Notes: generated by a model from the letters alone, not told the origin. DNA of 64,000 nucleotides from a bacterium (GCA_026129405.1 JAHCID010000006.1:186001-250000); one strand, 5' to 3'; counted from the first letter of the stretch, positions 1-8,373 are shown. A program made the numbers and translations.

Positions 1-281
1 AGGAGCTGGTCGTCGATCCCGACTTCACGAAGTACGACCGCTCGGTGGATCCGCCCAAGATCGTCCGGCGCATCCCGCCGGGCGCCCCGGACAACCCGCT
101 CGGGAAGCGCTGGATCGGCATCACGCACGGCCCCGGCTGGACGCTCGGCATCCACGGGACGCCGCGCCCGGAGCTGCTCGGCCAGGCCGTCAGCAACGGC
201 TGCGTCCGCATGCGCAACGCGGACGTCGTGCGCATCTACGAGCGCGTGCAGCTCGGCACGCCGGTCGTGGTCGAGGAGTAG
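1..281 (+). CDS. L,D-transpeptidase (YkuD family), C-terminal part
   Basis: The window opens inside this gene; the reading frame is open from base 3 to a TAG at 279-281. The visible part carries the YkuD catalytic block: a conserved His in GIHGT followed about 17 residues later by SNGCVRM, whose Cys is the nucleophile. Enzymes of this family form 3-3 peptidoglycan cross-links or attach lipoproteins to peptidoglycan in the periplasm. The N-terminus, any signal peptide and any LysM domain lie outside the window. It converges on the tusA-like gene, separated by 21 bases containing a GGCGCC-rich palindrome. Confidence 0.9.
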   Translation, partial: ELVVDPDFTKYDRSVDPPKIVRRIPPGAPDNPLGKRWIGITHGPGWTLGIHGTPRPELLGQAVSNGCVRMRNADVVRIYERVQLGTPVVVEE

Positions 282-302
282 AGGCGGCGCCGGCGCCGCG
301 GA

Positions 303-545
303 TCAGCCCTTGCGGCGGAGCACGTGGACGTAGACCGTGGCGCCGCCGTCGGTCTCCTCCGCCTGCGACTCGAGCGACGCGAGCTTGCTCGTCTTCGCCC
401 AGCCCTGGAAGTCGGGCACCGAGCCCGGGTCGGTCGCCAGCACGCGCAGCTGCTGCCCCGGCGCCATCGCGTCGAGCGCCTGCTTCGCCTTGACGATCGG
501 CACCGGACACTTGGCGCCGCGAACGTCGAGAACCTCGTCCTCCAT
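303..545 (-). CDS. tusA: TusA-family sulfur carrier protein
   Basis: This 80-residue protein has the compact TusA/SirA fold signature: LDVRGAKCPVPIVKAKQAL near the N-terminus, with the sulfur-carrying Cys at residue 13 in the CPxP motif. TusA proteins accept persulfide sulfur from cysteine desulfurases or rhodaneses and pass it on. It is the last gene of the sulfur operon, 20 bases after the rhodanese/MBL gene. Its position downstream of an encapsulated cysteine desulfurase and a DsrE-like protein suggests a cytosolic sulfur acceptor. Family assignment is firm; the partner assignment is inference from context. Confidence 0.93.
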   Translation of the reverse strand: MEDEVLDVRGAKCPVPIVKAKQALDAMAPGQQLRVLATDPGSVPDFQGWAKTSKLASLESQAEETDGGATVYVHVLRRKG

Positions 546-565
546 GGAATGCTCCCTTCCCGGTC

Positions 566-1663
566 TCACGCGACGCGAGCGCTCGCGCACTGGTTGCGGC
601 CGAGCTCCCACTCCGTCGCCGCGTCGGGCGCGATGGTGGCGAGCCCGAGGTTGGCGCGGACGATCTCGGCGTATGCCGCCGGCGGCGGCGCGATGCGCGC
701 GGTGATGGCGCGCACGAAGGCGTCCTCCGACGCGAGGCGGAACTCGGGCAGCGCCCGCAGGGCCGCCAGCCGCGCGCCCACGGTGCCGTCCGGCCCGGCG
801 TCGTGCACGCCGGCCGCGTGGGCCGGGAGCACGATCGTGTCGTCGGCCAGCGCCGCGAGCGGCCCGTGCAGCGTGCGGTGCAGGGCGCGCCCCCACTCGT
901 CGGCGCGATCCCCGAGGTCCGGCCGCCCGACGCCGCGGACGAACAACGTGTCGCCGCACAGCAGGTGCCGGCCGACGCGATACCCGACCGATCCCGGCGT
1001 GTGGCCCGGCGTCGCCAGCACGCGGACGTCGAGGCTGCCGACGGCGAGCCCGCCCTCCCCGGCCGGCGCCTCGACCGGCGCCGCGTACGGCACCCCCCAG
1101 CGCGCCGCCAGCGCGGGCGCCCCGCTCACGTGGTCCGCGTGGACGTGCGTGTCGACCACCCCCACGACCTGGGCCCCGAGGTCCGCGACGAAGCGCGCGT
1201 ACCAGGCGGCGTCGCGCGACGGGTCGACGACCAGCGCCTCCCCGTCGACCACGACGACGTACGAGAGGCACCCCTTGCCGCGGCGGTTCACCTGCCAGAG
1301 CCCGAACGGCGCCGGCACCCGGACCGGCTCCAGATGCTCGCCGTAGGCGACCATCCCGCCGGCGACGTTGCGCGCCGGGACGCCGGCGTCCCGCAGCAGG
1401 TCGACCACCATCGCCGACGAGCCGCCCTTCGCACAGATGGCGACGACGTCGCGGTCGCGCGGGACGCGGGCGATCGCCGCCTCCGCATCCTCGATGAAGT
1501 CGAAGTACGGCACGTGGACGGTCGTGACCGGCCGGCGTCCCTCGACACGCCAGGCGGCGTGCTCGTCCGCGTTGCGCAGGTCGAGGAGCACGAGGGACGC
1601 ACCGTCGTCGACGGCCCGCAGCAGCTCGCCGATGCCGATCTCGGGCGTCTCCACGGCTCGCAC
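566..1663 (-). CDS. Rhodanese / metallo-beta-lactamase fusion, persulfide dioxygenase-like
   Basis: This 365-residue protein has an N-terminal rhodanese domain (about residues 8-110) with the catalytic Cys78 in AICAKGGSS. A metallo-beta-lactamase domain follows (about 120-350), with the metal motif THVHADH at 172-178, then GHTPGS and GDTLF. This resembles persulfide dioxygenases (ETHE1/Blh type), which oxidise glutathione persulfide to sulfite, although the rhodanese is N-terminal here. The GTG start lies 2 bases after the DsrE-like gene, so translation is probably coupled. In this operon it could oxidise or recycle sulfane sulfur released by the desulfurase. The substrate is unproven; a plain hydrolase-rhodanese fusion is the alternative. 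Confidence 0.88.
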   Translation of the reverse strand: MRAVETPEIGIGELLRAVDDGASLVLLDLRNADEHAAWRVEGRRPVTTVHVPYFDFIEDAEAAIARVPRDRDVVAICAKGGSSAMVVDLLRDAGVPARNVAGGMVAYGEHLEPVRVPAPFGLWQVNRRGKGCLSYVVVVDGEALVVDPSRDAAWYARFVADLGAQVVGVVDTHVHADHVSGAPALAARWGVPYAAPVEAPAGEGGLAVGSLDVRVLATPGHTPGSVGYRVGRHLLCGDTLFVRGVGRPDLGDRADEWGRALHRTLHGPLAALADDTIVLPAHAAGVHDAGPDGTVGARLAALRALPEFRLASEDAFVRAITARIAPPPAAYAEIVRANLGLATIAPDAATEWELGRNQCASARVA

Positions 1664-1665
1664 GC

Positions 1666-2274
1666 TCAGATGAAGAGCGACACGCGCGACTTCGACGCGT
1701 CGGCCATGAAGGCCGCCACGCCGCCGTACTGGATGTCGTCCACCAGCTCCTCTCGCGTCACGCCCATCGCGTCCATCGACATCGTGCAGGCGGTGATCTT
1801 GACGCCGAGGTCGCGCGCCATCGCCATCAGCTCCTCGAGCGACGCGATGCCCTGCTCCTTCATCATCGCGCGCAGCATGACGGCACCCATGCCGAAGAAG
1901 TTCAGCTTCGAGGTGCCGAGGCCTTCGGAGCTCGCGGGCGTCATCATCGTGAAGAGCTTCTGCTTGAGCCCCTTCTGCACCGCGCTCGCGGTCGTGCTCT
2001 TCAGGGTCGAGAGGCCCCAGAAGGTGAAGAACATCGACACCTCGAGGCCGGACGCGGCCGCCCCGGTGGCGATGACGAACGAGGCGAGCACCTTGTCGAG
2101 GTCGCCGCTGAAGACGATCAGGGACACTTTGTCGTCCGGGGTGCGCTCGCGCACCTCGGCGATCGCGCGCTCCAGGTCGGCGCGCAGGCTGCCGACCTGG
2201 CGGGCGACCTCGGCGGCGACGGCGGACGAGAGATCGCTCCCGTCCGTGTGCTGCGCAGCGTTGGCGTTCGGCAT
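1666..2274 (-). CDS. DsrE/DsrF-like sulfur relay protein (DsrE2 type)
   Basis: This 202-residue protein has about 45 polar N-terminal residues, probably coiled, followed by a DsrE-like fold: VSLIVFSGDLDKV, SMFFTFWGL and the only cysteine, Cys163, in ITACTMSMDAMG, the conserved position for persulfide binding in this family. DsrE-type proteins relay sulfur between rhodaneses and TusA. The ATG at 2274 is chosen because GGAGG sits five bases upstream; another ATG at 2289 overlaps the desulfurase stop codon. The gene lies between the cysteine desulfurase and the rhodanese/MBL fusion, consistent with a DsrE-rhodanese-TusA relay. Confidence 0.9.
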   Translation of the reverse strand: MPNANAAQHTDGSDLSSAVAAEVARQVGSLRADLERAIAEVRERTPDDKVSLIVFSGDLDKVLASFVIATGAAASGLEVSMFFTFWGLSTLKSTTASAVQKGLKQKLFTMMTPASSEGLGTSKLNFFGMGAVMLRAMMKEQGIASLEELMAMARDLGVKITACTMSMDAMGVTREELVDDIQYGGVAAFMADASKSRVSLFI

Positions 2275-2285
2275 CGGGTCCTCCG

Positions 2286-3806
2286 TCATCGTTGCAGCGC
2301 GCGGCGGATCGCCCGCTCGAGCTGGTCGACGTCGTCGTGGGTGTTGTAGAGCGCGAGCGACGGTCGCACGGTGCCTGCGAGGCCGAAGCGATCCATGGTG
2401 GGCTGCGCGCAGTGATGCCCGGCCCGCACCGCGATGCCGTCCCGATCGAGGATACGGCCCATGTCCTCGACAGAAAAGTCGTCGACGACGAACGACACGA
2501 CACCCGCTTTGTCGGGTGCGGTGCCGACGAGATGCAGACCCGGGATGCAGCGCAATGCCTCGGTCGCGTGCGCCAGCAGCTCGCGCTCGTGCCAGGCGAC
2601 GTTCTCCATCCCGAGCTGATCGAGATAGTCGACGGCCGCCCCGAGCCCGACGGCGTCCGCGAGCGTCGCGGTGCCGGCCTCGAAGCGCGCCGGCGGGTCG
2701 GCGAACGTGCTGCGCTCGAAGGTCACGCGATCGATCATGTTGCCGCCGCCCTGCCAGGGCGGCATCGCGTCGAGCAGCGCCCGCTTCCCGTACACCACGC
2801 CGACGCCCGTCGGGGCGAAGAGCTTGTGGCCGGAGAAGACGTAGAAGTCGGCGTCGAGCTGCTGCACGTTCACGGGGAAGTGCGACACGGCCTGCGCGCC
2901 GTCGACCAGCACGCGCGCGTCGTAGCGGTGCGCCATCTGCGCCATCTCGCGCACCGGCACGATGGTGCCGAGGGCGTTCGACACCTGGGTGATGGCGACG
3001 ATCCGGGTGCGGTCGTTGAGGAGCTTCTCGTACTCGTCGACCAGCACCTCGCCGCGGTCCGACACCGGCACGACGCGGATGCGCGCGCCGACCGCCTCGG
3101 CGAGAAACTGCCAGGGCACGATGTTCGAGTGGTGCTCGAGCGTGGTGAGAACGATCTCGTCGCCGGCGCGGACGTTGCGTCGCCCCCAGCCGTTGGCGAC
3201 GAGGTTCACGCCCTCGGTGGTGCCGCGCACGAAGACGATCTCGCTCGGCGACGCGGCCCCGATGAACCGCTGCACCTTCGTGCGGGCCCCCTCGTAGGCG
3301 TCCGTCGAGCGCGCCGCCAGCGTGTGCGCGGCGCGGTGCACGTTCGAGTACTCGTGCGTGTAGTAGTGCGCGATGCGGTCGAGCACCGCCTGCGGCTTGT
3401 GCGTCGTCGCGGCGTTGTCGAGCCACACGAGCGGGCGGCCGTTGATGCGCTCGCGCAGGATCGGGAAGTCGTTGCGGACGTCGCGGACGTCGAAGATGCG
3501 GCGGCCGGTCGGGGTGAGGAGCTTCGGACTCGACGGCGTGCCGGCGGCGCTCTGCGGTCCGGACGCCGTCAGGAAGTAGTAGTCGCGCCCGCTCGCGCTC
3601 GGCGCCGGCACCGGCGAGCCGCCGCCGAACAGCGGCGGGAGGTGCGCGGCCTCGATGCCCACCGGGGGCGACGTCCACGGGGCGTGGCTGCTGCGGAGCC
3701 CCGGAGCCGCCGGAACCGGAGCCCCGCTCGCGGCGCCGCCGGGCAGGGACAGGCCCGGCCGCGGGCCGGCCGCAGCGCCCTGCGGCACCGATGCCGGCGA
3801 CGGCAC
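2286..3806 (-). CDS. SufS-like cysteine desulfurase, encapsulin cargo (catalytic ORF)
   Basis: A PLP-dependent cysteine desulfurase that removes sulfur from L-cysteine. Counting from the GTG at 3806, residues 1-100 are Pro/Ala/Gly-rich and disordered-looking, with a cargo-loading motif (HLPPLFGGG then GRDYYFL). From about residue 103 follows a complete SufS-type domain with LDNAATTHKPQ, the PLP Lys at about 328 (FSGHKL) and the catalytic Cys at about 466 (RAGHHCAQP). Such N-termini mark cargo of family 2 encapsulins. The frame stays open upstream of 3806 past 3938, where it continues the duplicated N-terminal segment, so GTG 3806 may be only an apparent start and the true protein may begin at 4606 after a -1 shift. 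The shell gene lies directly upstream. Confidence 0.9.
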   Translation of the reverse strand: MPSPASVPQGAAAGPRPGLSLPGGAASGAPVPAAPGLRSSHAPWTSPPVGIEAAHLPPLFGGGSPVPAPSASGRDYYFLTASGPQSAAGTPSSPKLLTPTGRRIFDVRDVRNDFPILRERINGRPLVWLDNAATTHKPQAVLDRIAHYYTHEYSNVHRAAHTLAARSTDAYEGARTKVQRFIGAASPSEIVFVRGTTEGVNLVANGWGRRNVRAGDEIVLTTLEHHSNIVPWQFLAEAVGARIRVVPVSDRGEVLVDEYEKLLNDRTRIVAITQVSNALGTIVPVREMAQMAHRYDARVLVDGAQAVSHFPVNVQQLDADFYVFSGHKLFAPTGVGVVYGKRALLDAMPPWQGGGNMIDRVTFERSTFADPPARFEAGTATLADAVGLGAAVDYLDQLGMENVAWHERELLAHATEALRCIPGLHLVGTAPDKAGVVSFVVDDFSVEDMGRILDRDGIAVRAGHHCAQPTMDRFGLAGTVRPSLALYNTHDDVDQLERAIRRALQR

Positions 3807-3938
3807 CGTCGAGGACGGTGCGGTCGCCGACGGCAGCGTCGCCGCCGACGGCGACGGCGGCGCGTGGCGTGCGGCGTCGGGCGCGTCCGGTCTGGTCGTG
3901 GGCAGCTCCCGGATATGCAGCGCGTCGAGCCCCGCCGC
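3551..3938 (-). repeat. Cargo-loading segment, copy 2 (proximal to the catalytic domain)
   Basis: Second copy of a tandem duplication. Read on the minus strand it encodes AAGLDAL...[10 protein letters not shown], a Pro-rich linker, then HLPPLFGGG and GRDYYFL. The DNA shares long exact blocks with copy 1, for example the 20 bases around the DYYFL codons and the AGCGGCGGGAGGTGCGCG block at PPLF. It is in frame with the cysteine desulfurase domain. Confidence 0.8.
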
Positions 3939-4606
3939 CCGGGCCGGGCCGCGAGCGGGCTCGTCGCCGTCTCGGGCCCCGAGGGCCCGAGGAAGTAGTA
4001 GTCGCGCCCACCGATCGCGGGCGCCGGCGAGGCCGGCGGCGCACCGCCCGTGAAGAGCGGCGGGAGGTGCGCGCCGTCGACGCCGACGGCGGGCGCCTTC
4101 CAGGGCGACGCGTCCGGTCCGCTGCGCGTGCCGGGGATGCCCGGCGCCGCCGGGGTGGGGACGCCCGTCACGTCCGCGCCGGGCACGGACGGGCTCGGCG
4201 CCGCCATGCCCGGCACGACGACGCCGGGCACGGCCGAGACCGCCGTGCCGGCGATCGGCACGCCGCCCGTGGCGGCGGCCTGCGGCGCCGCCAGCGGCGA
4301 CGACACCGGTGCCGACTGCGGCACGTGGCGCTCGGCGTCGGGCACGTCGGGCTTCGTCGCCTGCAGGTGCCGCGCCTGCACCGCGTCGAGCCCCGCCGCG
4401 GCCGGCGGGGCACTCACCTGGGACAGGACGCTGCCGGGGGAGGCCCCCCCCGGCATGCCCTGGGTGGGCATCGCGGCGAGGAGGCTCGCCGCGATCCGCT
4501 GCACTGCCGCGTCGTCGACCTGCGCCAACGACCCCCGCCCCGCACCGCCCACCGCGTCCGCCGGGGCCGACGTCAGCCCGACCACCCCCGGCTCACTCGT
4601 ACGCAT
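3569..4606 (-). CDS. N-terminal cargo-loading domain of the encapsulated desulfurase, out of frame with the enzyme
   Basis: The ATG at 4606 overlaps the last 14 bases of the encapsulin gene. The frame encodes a helical stretch ([17 protein letters not shown]), a long Pro/Gly/Val-rich disordered region and the first cargo-loading copy ending in [13 protein letters not shown] at about 3970. Beyond about 3940 the frame becomes Arg-rich and meaningless because the sense continues in the desulfurase frame. A single-base insertion at about 3940-3985, or -1 ribosomal frameshifting, would give one protein of about 770 residues spanning 2286-4606 with two cargo-loading segments. An assembly indel is quite possible, since two other genes here also look frameshifted. 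Confidence 0.65.
   Translation of the reverse strand: MRTSEPGVVGLTSAPADAVGGAGRGSLAQVDDAAVQRIAASLLAAMPTQGMPGGASPGSVLSQVSAPPAAAGLDAVQARHLQATKPDVPDAERHVPQSAPVSSPLAAPQAAATGGVPIAGTAVSAVPGVVVPGMAAPSPSVPGADVTGVPTPAAPGIPGTRSGPDASPWKAPAVGVDGAHLPPLFTGGAPPASPAPAIGGRDYYFLGPSGPETATSPLAARPGRRGSTRCISGSCPRPDRTRPTPHATRRRRRRRRRCRRRPHRPRRCRRRHRCRRALRPARGRACPCPAAPRAGLRFRRLRGSAAATPRGRRPRWASRPRTSRRCSAAARRCRRRARAGATTTS
3971..4400 (-). repeat. Cargo-loading segment, copy 1 (distal)
   Basis: First copy of the duplication. It encodes AAGLDAVQ...[10 protein letters not shown], a Pro/Ala/Gly/Val linker, then HLPPLFTGG and [12 protein letters not shown]. It is in frame with the ATG at 4606 but one frame away from copy 2. 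The shift must occur at about 3940-3985, within a run of G and C. Confidence 0.8.
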
Positions 4607-6017
4607 GGTAGTTCCCGACCTCGACGTTCTCGAGGACGCCGAGCGCATCCTCGGTGAGGACCGCGGCCGAGAAGTAGAGCGTCACGAGGTACGACGCCGT
4701 CGAGTACTGATCGATGCCCATGAAGCGCACCGACACGCCCGGCATCTGCTCGCCCGGGATGCCGACCTGGTGCAGGCCGACGACGCCCTGCTTCGGCTCG
4801 CCGACGCGCATCAGGAGGATGTTCGTCAGCCCCGCCGAGTGGTCGCCGCCGGTCCGGTTCACGAGCAGCTTGTCGCAGGGAACGAGCGGCACGCCGCGCC
4901 AGGTGATGAACGGCGAGCCGAACAGGCTGACGGTCGGCGGCGGCACGCCGCGGCGGGTACACTCGCGCCCGAAGGCCGCGATCGCCCGCGGATGCGCCAG
5001 GAAGAAGGCCGGCTCCTTCCACACCAGGGCGAGGAGATCGTCGAGATCGTCCGGCGTCGGCGGGCCGGAGCGCGTCTGGATGCGCATGCCGGGCGCGACG
5101 TTGTGCAGCAGCCCGATCTCCGGATCGTTGATGATCTCGGACTCCTGGCGCTCCTTCATGCCCTCGAAGGTGAGGCGCAGCTGCTCGCGCAGCTGGTCAT
5201 GCACGTCGTTGTAGAGGTCGGTGACGCGCGTGTGCAGGCGGATCACGGCCTGCATCACGTTCAGCTGGTACTGGCGCGGCGCCTCGTCGTAGTCGACGAA
5301 GGTCCGCTTCAGCTCCGGCTCGCCCTCCTGGTACGACGCGATGTCGATGCCGGCCTCGCCCTGATCGTTGTGCTTCACGCCCTGCTCCTGGTGCAGGCGC
5401 AGCAGCTCCTCGAACTGGCCGCGCAGCGACGGCGACTCGCCCAGCAGCGTGCGCAGCCGCGCGCGCTCGAGGGTCAGGAACACGGTCGGCGTGAGCGTCT
5501 GGGCGGTGGTCGTGTGCCGCCAGTCGCCGGCGAGCGCCTGCTCGCCGAAGTAGTCGCCGTCGCCGTAGAGCGCGAGGCGGAGCTTCTCGCCGTGGGCGTC
5601 GGTGGTGCTGATCTCCACCTTGCCCTTCACGATGACGTAGAGCTTGGCGCCCGGATCGCCCTCGCCGTAGAGCACCTCGTTGGCGTTGTGGCGCTCGTCG
5701 AAGAGCAGACCGGCCACCGCGTCGAGCAACGCCGGCTCGGCGTTGCGGAAGAGCGGCAGCGAGCGCAGCGCCTTCGGATCGAGCTGCGCGTGATCGCCGT
5801 CCAGGCCGGCGACGATGCGCCCGCCCTGCTTCAGGACGATGCGCCGGCGGTTCACCTGATACGTCCCGCCTTCGATGTTCACCCACGGCAACAGGTGCAG
5901 CAGCCAGCGGGGAGTCACCGCCAGCATCTGCGGGACGGTGAGCGTCGGGTTGGACAGGGTCCGCGCCGCGCGCACCGTCAAGGTGTGGTTGCCTACCGGT
6001 CGTGCTGCTTCCGCCAT
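4593..6017 (-). CDS. Family 2B encapsulin shell protein with cyclic-nucleotide-binding domain
   Basis: This 474-residue protein combines a HK97-fold family 2 encapsulin shell with an inserted cyclic-nucleotide-binding domain. The N-arm (1-84) includes [20 protein letters not shown]. The CBD spans about 85-212, with a phosphate-binding cassette [14 protein letters not shown] (Glu159, Arg167). The HK97 core spans about 235-474 ([50 protein letters not shown]). The length and insertion match CBD-bearing family 2B shells, which self-assemble into icosahedral compartments. The ATG at 6017 is preferred because GGAGGAG lies eight bases upstream. The next gene, overlapping by 14 bases, encodes the cargo. 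The CBD ligand cannot be read from sequence. Confidence 0.95.
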   Translation of the reverse strand: MAEAARPVGNHTLTVRAARTLSNPTLTVPQMLAVTPRWLLHLLPWVNIEGGTYQVNRRRIVLKQGGRIVAGLDGDHAQLDPKALRSLPLFRNAEPALLDAVAGLLFDERHNANEVLYGEGDPGAKLYVIVKGKVEISTTDAHGEKLRLALYGDGDYFGEQALAGDWRHTTTAQTLTPTVFLTLERARLRTLLGESPSLRGQFEELLRLHQEQGVKHNDQGEAGIDIASYQEGEPELKRTFVDYDEAPRQYQLNVMQAVIRLHTRVTDLYNDVHDQLREQLRLTFEGMKERQESEIINDPEIGLLHNVAPGMRIQTRSGPPTPDDLDDLLALVWKEPAFFLAHPRAIAAFGRECTRRGVPPPTVSLFGSPFITWRGVPLVPCDKLLVNRTGGDHSAGLTNILLMRVGEPKQGVVGLHQVGIPGEQMPGVSVRFMGIDQYSTASYLVTLYFSAAVLTEDALGVLENVEVGNYHAYE

Positions 6018-6032
6018 CGAACTGTCTCCTCC

Positions 6033-6135
6033 GTGCAGCTCCGCTGCACCCTCGACCCGTGTCCCCACACGGATGGGTTGTCGTCAGCGCGTCCTTGCGC
6101 CACGCACGATGGCTGCGTCCGGGTCTCGGCCCGGA
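6033..6135 (-). promoter_or_regulatory. Hairpin-rich leader of the encapsulin gene
   Basis: The 134-base gap between the serine acetyltransferase stop and the encapsulin start holds three inverted repeats: 6118-6135 (6-bp arms), 6057-6072 (CCGTGT/ACACGG, 4-base loop) and 6033-6049 (GTGCAGC/GCTGCAC, 3-base loop). The last abuts the GGAGGAG ribosome-binding site at 6026-6032. They may set the expression of shell relative to the upstream enzymes, or protect a processed mRNA end. The function is inferred only. Confidence 0.4.
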
Positions 6136-6151
6136 GGACGGTGCCCCTGCC

Positions 6152-7108
6152 TCAGATTCCGAGTCCTCCGTCGAACAGATCGTCCCGACTTTGCGCCTGG
6201 CTCACGTAGCTGCCCGGAGGCACGCCGCGCGTGAGCCAGACGTTCCCACCGATGCTCGACCCCCGACCGATGGTGATGCGTCCGAGGATCGTCGCCCCCG
6301 CGTAGATGGTGACGTCGTCCTCGACGATCGGGTGCCGTGGCCGCCCCTTGATGGGCCGCCCGCTCTCGTCGACCGGGAAGCTGCGCGCCCCCAGGGTGAC
6401 GCCCTGGTAGAGCCGCACGCGCTGCCCGATGACCGAGGTCTCGCCCACGACGACGCCCGTGCCGTGGTCGATGAAGAAGCTGCCGGCGATGTTCGCGCCG
6501 GGATGGATGTCGATGCCGGTCGCCGCGTGCGCCAGCTCCGCGATGATACGCGGGATGAGCGGCACCCCGAACTCGTAGAGCTGGTGCGCGAGGCGATGGT
6601 GCGTGATCGCGGCGATGCCCGGGTAGCAGAAGATCGCCTCGTCCATGCTGGTCGCCGCGGGGTCGCCCTCGTACGCCGCGCGCACGTCGCTGCCGAGGAG
6701 CGCGCGAATCGCCGGCAGCCGCCGCGCAAGCTCGCGGACGACCTCCGCCGCGCGCCGCCCGCACACGACGCAGTCGCCGTCGCCGTGCGTGCACGCCGAC
6801 AGGAGCCCGCGGCGCACCTGGTCCTGGAGGCGCGCCATGGTGTCCTCGAGCCGCAGGGCGATGGCGTGCCGGATGCCCTCGGGCGTGCGGTCGGTGGTGC
6901 CGAAGTGCGCCGGGAACAGCACCGCACGCAGATCGACCAGCACCCGCTCGAGGGCGTCGCGCGAGGGCAGCGCCTGGCGCGGGTTGCGGCGCACGCGCTC
7001 GGACAGGAGGTCGACGTTGGCGTCGGTGAGCGCGTCGATCACGTGGGCGAGCTCGCCCGCACGCGGCGTGCTCTCCGCGCGATCGGAGATGACTTTCAGT
7101 GCCGTCAT
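6152..7108 (-). CDS. cysE: Serine O-acetyltransferase (EpsC/CysE type)
   Basis: This 318-residue protein acetylates L-serine with acetyl-CoA, the first committed step of cysteine synthesis. A long helical N-terminal region (to about 190) includes [19 protein letters not shown]. The left-handed beta-helix hexapeptide region follows, with [24 protein letters not shown] (catalytic His) and [11 protein letters not shown], ending in a C-terminal tail. The ATG overlaps the stop of cysK (ATGA), and AGGGAG lies upstream. Genes for this enzyme are often found next to family 2 encapsulin-desulfurase loci, where they would supply cysteine to the cargo enzyme. Confidence 0.95.
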   Translation of the reverse strand: MTALKVISDRAESTPRAGELAHVIDALTDANVDLLSERVRRNPRQALPSRDALERVLVDLRAVLFPAHFGTTDRTPEGIRHAIALRLEDTMARLQDQVRRGLLSACTHGDGDCVVCGRRAAEVVRELARRLPAIRALLGSDVRAAYEGDPAATSMDEAIFCYPGIAAITHHRLAHQLYEFGVPLIPRIIAELAHAATGIDIHPGANIAGSFFIDHGTGVVVGETSVIGQRVRLYQGVTLGARSFPVDESGRPIKGRPRHPIVEDDVTIYAGATILGRITIGRGSSIGGNVWLTRGVPPGSYVSQAQSRDDLFDGGLGI

Positions 7109-8169
7109 AGTGGAACTCCCTGCGCGTCGAAGATGCCCTCGAACAGCGCGGTGCTGAGGTAGCGCTCGCCCGAATCGGGGAGCACGGTGACGATCGTCTT
7201 GCCGGCGAACTCGGGACGCCGCGCCAGCCGCACCGCCACCGCCACCGCCGCGCCGCACGAGATGCCGGCGATGATGCCCTCGTCGCGCGCCAGCCGGCGC
7301 GCGTAGGCGATCGCCTCTTCGTTGGTGACCTGCTCGATCCGATCGACGACCGAGAGATCGAGCGCCGCGGGCACGAAGCCCGCGCCGATGCCCTGGATCT
7401 TGTGCGGGCCGGACACGATCGGCTCGCCCGCGCGCTGCTGCGTGAGCACCGGGCTGTTGGCGGGCTCGACGGCGACCGAGACGACGTCGTGCCCGCGCGT
7501 GTGCTTCAGGTAGCGCGAGACGCCCGTGATCGTTCCGCCCGTGCCGACGCCGGAGACGAACACGTCGATCCGCCCACCCGTCTGGGCCCAGATCTCCGGG
7601 CCGGTCGTGCGCTCGTGGATCGCCGGGTTCGCCGGGTTCTCGAACTGCTGGAGCAGGACGTAGCGATCGGGGTCCGACGCCACGATGCTCTCCGCACGGG
7701 CGACCGCGCCCGCCATGCCCTTCGAGCCCTCGGTGAGGACGAGCTTGGCGCCGTAGGCGACGAGCAACTTGCGCCGCTCGACGCTCATCGTGTCGGGCAT
7801 CGTGAGTGTCAGCGGGTAGCCGCGGGCGGCGGCGACGAAGGCGAGCGCGATCCCCGTGTTGCCGCTCGTCGGCTCGACGAGCTCCTTGCCGGGGACGAGG
7901 ACGCCGCGGCGCTCGGCGTCCCAGACCATGGCCGCGCCGATGCGGCACTTCACCGAATACGCGGGGTTGCGGCCCTCGACCTTGGCCAGGATGGTCGCCG
8001 GTGCGCCGTCCGGGATGCGATTCAGGCGGACCAGCGGCGTGCCGCCGATCGACTGCGCGTTGTCCTCGAACCACGACGGCGCGAGCGCCTCCGCTCCCTG
8101 GGCGGGCGCGGACCCGAGCCCGAGCGGGTAGCTGCTGTCGTGGGACTGGATCGACGGGGTCTGGGCCAT
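7105..8169 (-). CDS. cysK: Cysteine synthase A (O-acetylserine sulfhydrylase)
   Basis: This 354-residue PLP enzyme makes cysteine from O-acetylserine and sulfide. The PLP Lys is Lys74 in [22 protein letters not shown] binds the substrate, and GTGGTITG plus the C-terminal [11 protein letters not shown] complete the fold. The N-terminus is about 30 residues longer than the shortest CysK proteins. GGAGG lies five bases before the ATG. It is the first structural gene after a cysteine attenuator-like leader and overlaps cysE by 4 bases, so synthesis and later desulfuration of cysteine would be under one control. Confidence 0.95.
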   Translation of the reverse strand: MAQTPSIQSHDSSYPLGLGSAPAQGAEALAPSWFEDNAQSIGGTPLVRLNRIPDGAPATILAKVEGRNPAYSVKCRIGAAMVWDAERRGVLVPGKELVEPTSGNTGIALAFVAAARGYPLTLTMPDTMSVERRKLLVAYGAKLVLTEGSKGMAGAVARAESIVASDPDRYVLLQQFENPANPAIHERTTGPEIWAQTGGRIDVFVSGVGTGGTITGVSRYLKHTRGHDVVSVAVEPANSPVLTQQRAGEPIVSGPHKIQGIGAGFVPAALDLSVVDRIEQVTNEEAIAYARRLARDEGIIAGISCGAAVAVAVRLARRPEFAGKTIVTVLPDSGERYLSTALFEGIFDAQGVPL

Positions 8170-8224
8170 GCATCCTCCGATGCCCGACGCACGCTGGCGT
8201 GGGCCGCTGGGGGATGTTCGGCTC

Positions 8225-8265
8225 CAGAAAGCAGAACGCCCACCGACCCTCGCGGGTGGTGGGCG
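8225..8265 (-). terminator. Intrinsic terminator / attenuator in the cysK leader
   Basis: On the minus strand, CGCCCACC (8265-8258) pairs with GGTGGGCG (8244-8237), and ACCC (8257-8254) pairs with GGGT (8249-8246). This gives a 12-bp stem with one bulged C and a GCGA tetraloop. The transcript then reads TTCTGCTTTCT, moderately U-rich. It lies about 60 bases before the cysK ATG, where an attenuator rather than an end-of-gene terminator is expected. The opposite strand lacks a U tract. Confidence 0.75.
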
Positions 8266-8323
8266 CTATCGCGTGATCCGCCGCGGCGCCTATCCGGCCG
8301 CGGGCGGGCACGTGCCCACCACC
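8255..8323 (-). promoter_or_regulatory. Alternative antiterminator pairing in the cysK leader
   Basis: GGTGGTGGGC (8323-8314, within codons 14-17 of the leader ORF) is an exact 10-base complement of GCCCACCACC (8264-8255). The latter is also the 5' arm of the downstream terminator, so the two structures exclude each other. GGGCACGTGCCC at 8306-8317 is also a perfect 12-base palindrome overlapping the first arm, which could form a small hairpin or an operator. Confidence 0.7.
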
Positions 8324-8364
8324 GCGGTCGTACAACACAGGGCCGACTGTCGGATCGAACTCAC
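8290..8364 (-). CDS. Cysteine leader peptide, 24 codons
   Basis: GTG at 8364 to TAG at 8290 encodes a 24-residue peptide with tandem cysteines at positions 10-11 (SALCCTTAVVGTC, residues 7-19) and a third at 19. No Shine-Dalgarno precedes it, but a promoter with its -10 at 8379-8374 puts the likely start site at A8365 or G8364, making the mRNA essentially leaderless. The Cys codons sit about nine bases before the antiterminator arm, as expected of a transcription attenuation leader. Leaderless Cys-rich short ORFs acting as cysteine attenuators are known in mycobacteria. An in-frame GTG at 8382 would add six residues. Confidence 0.75.
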   Translation of the reverse strand: MSSIRQSALCCTTAVVGTCPPAAG

Positions 8365-8373
8365 TGGATGGCT

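Noticed and set aside
803-2992. Long plus-strand ORF opposite the sulfur genes (729 codons)
   Set aside because: It is Arg/Asp/Val-rich antisense reading of high-GC genes; the minus strand encodes recognised families throughout.
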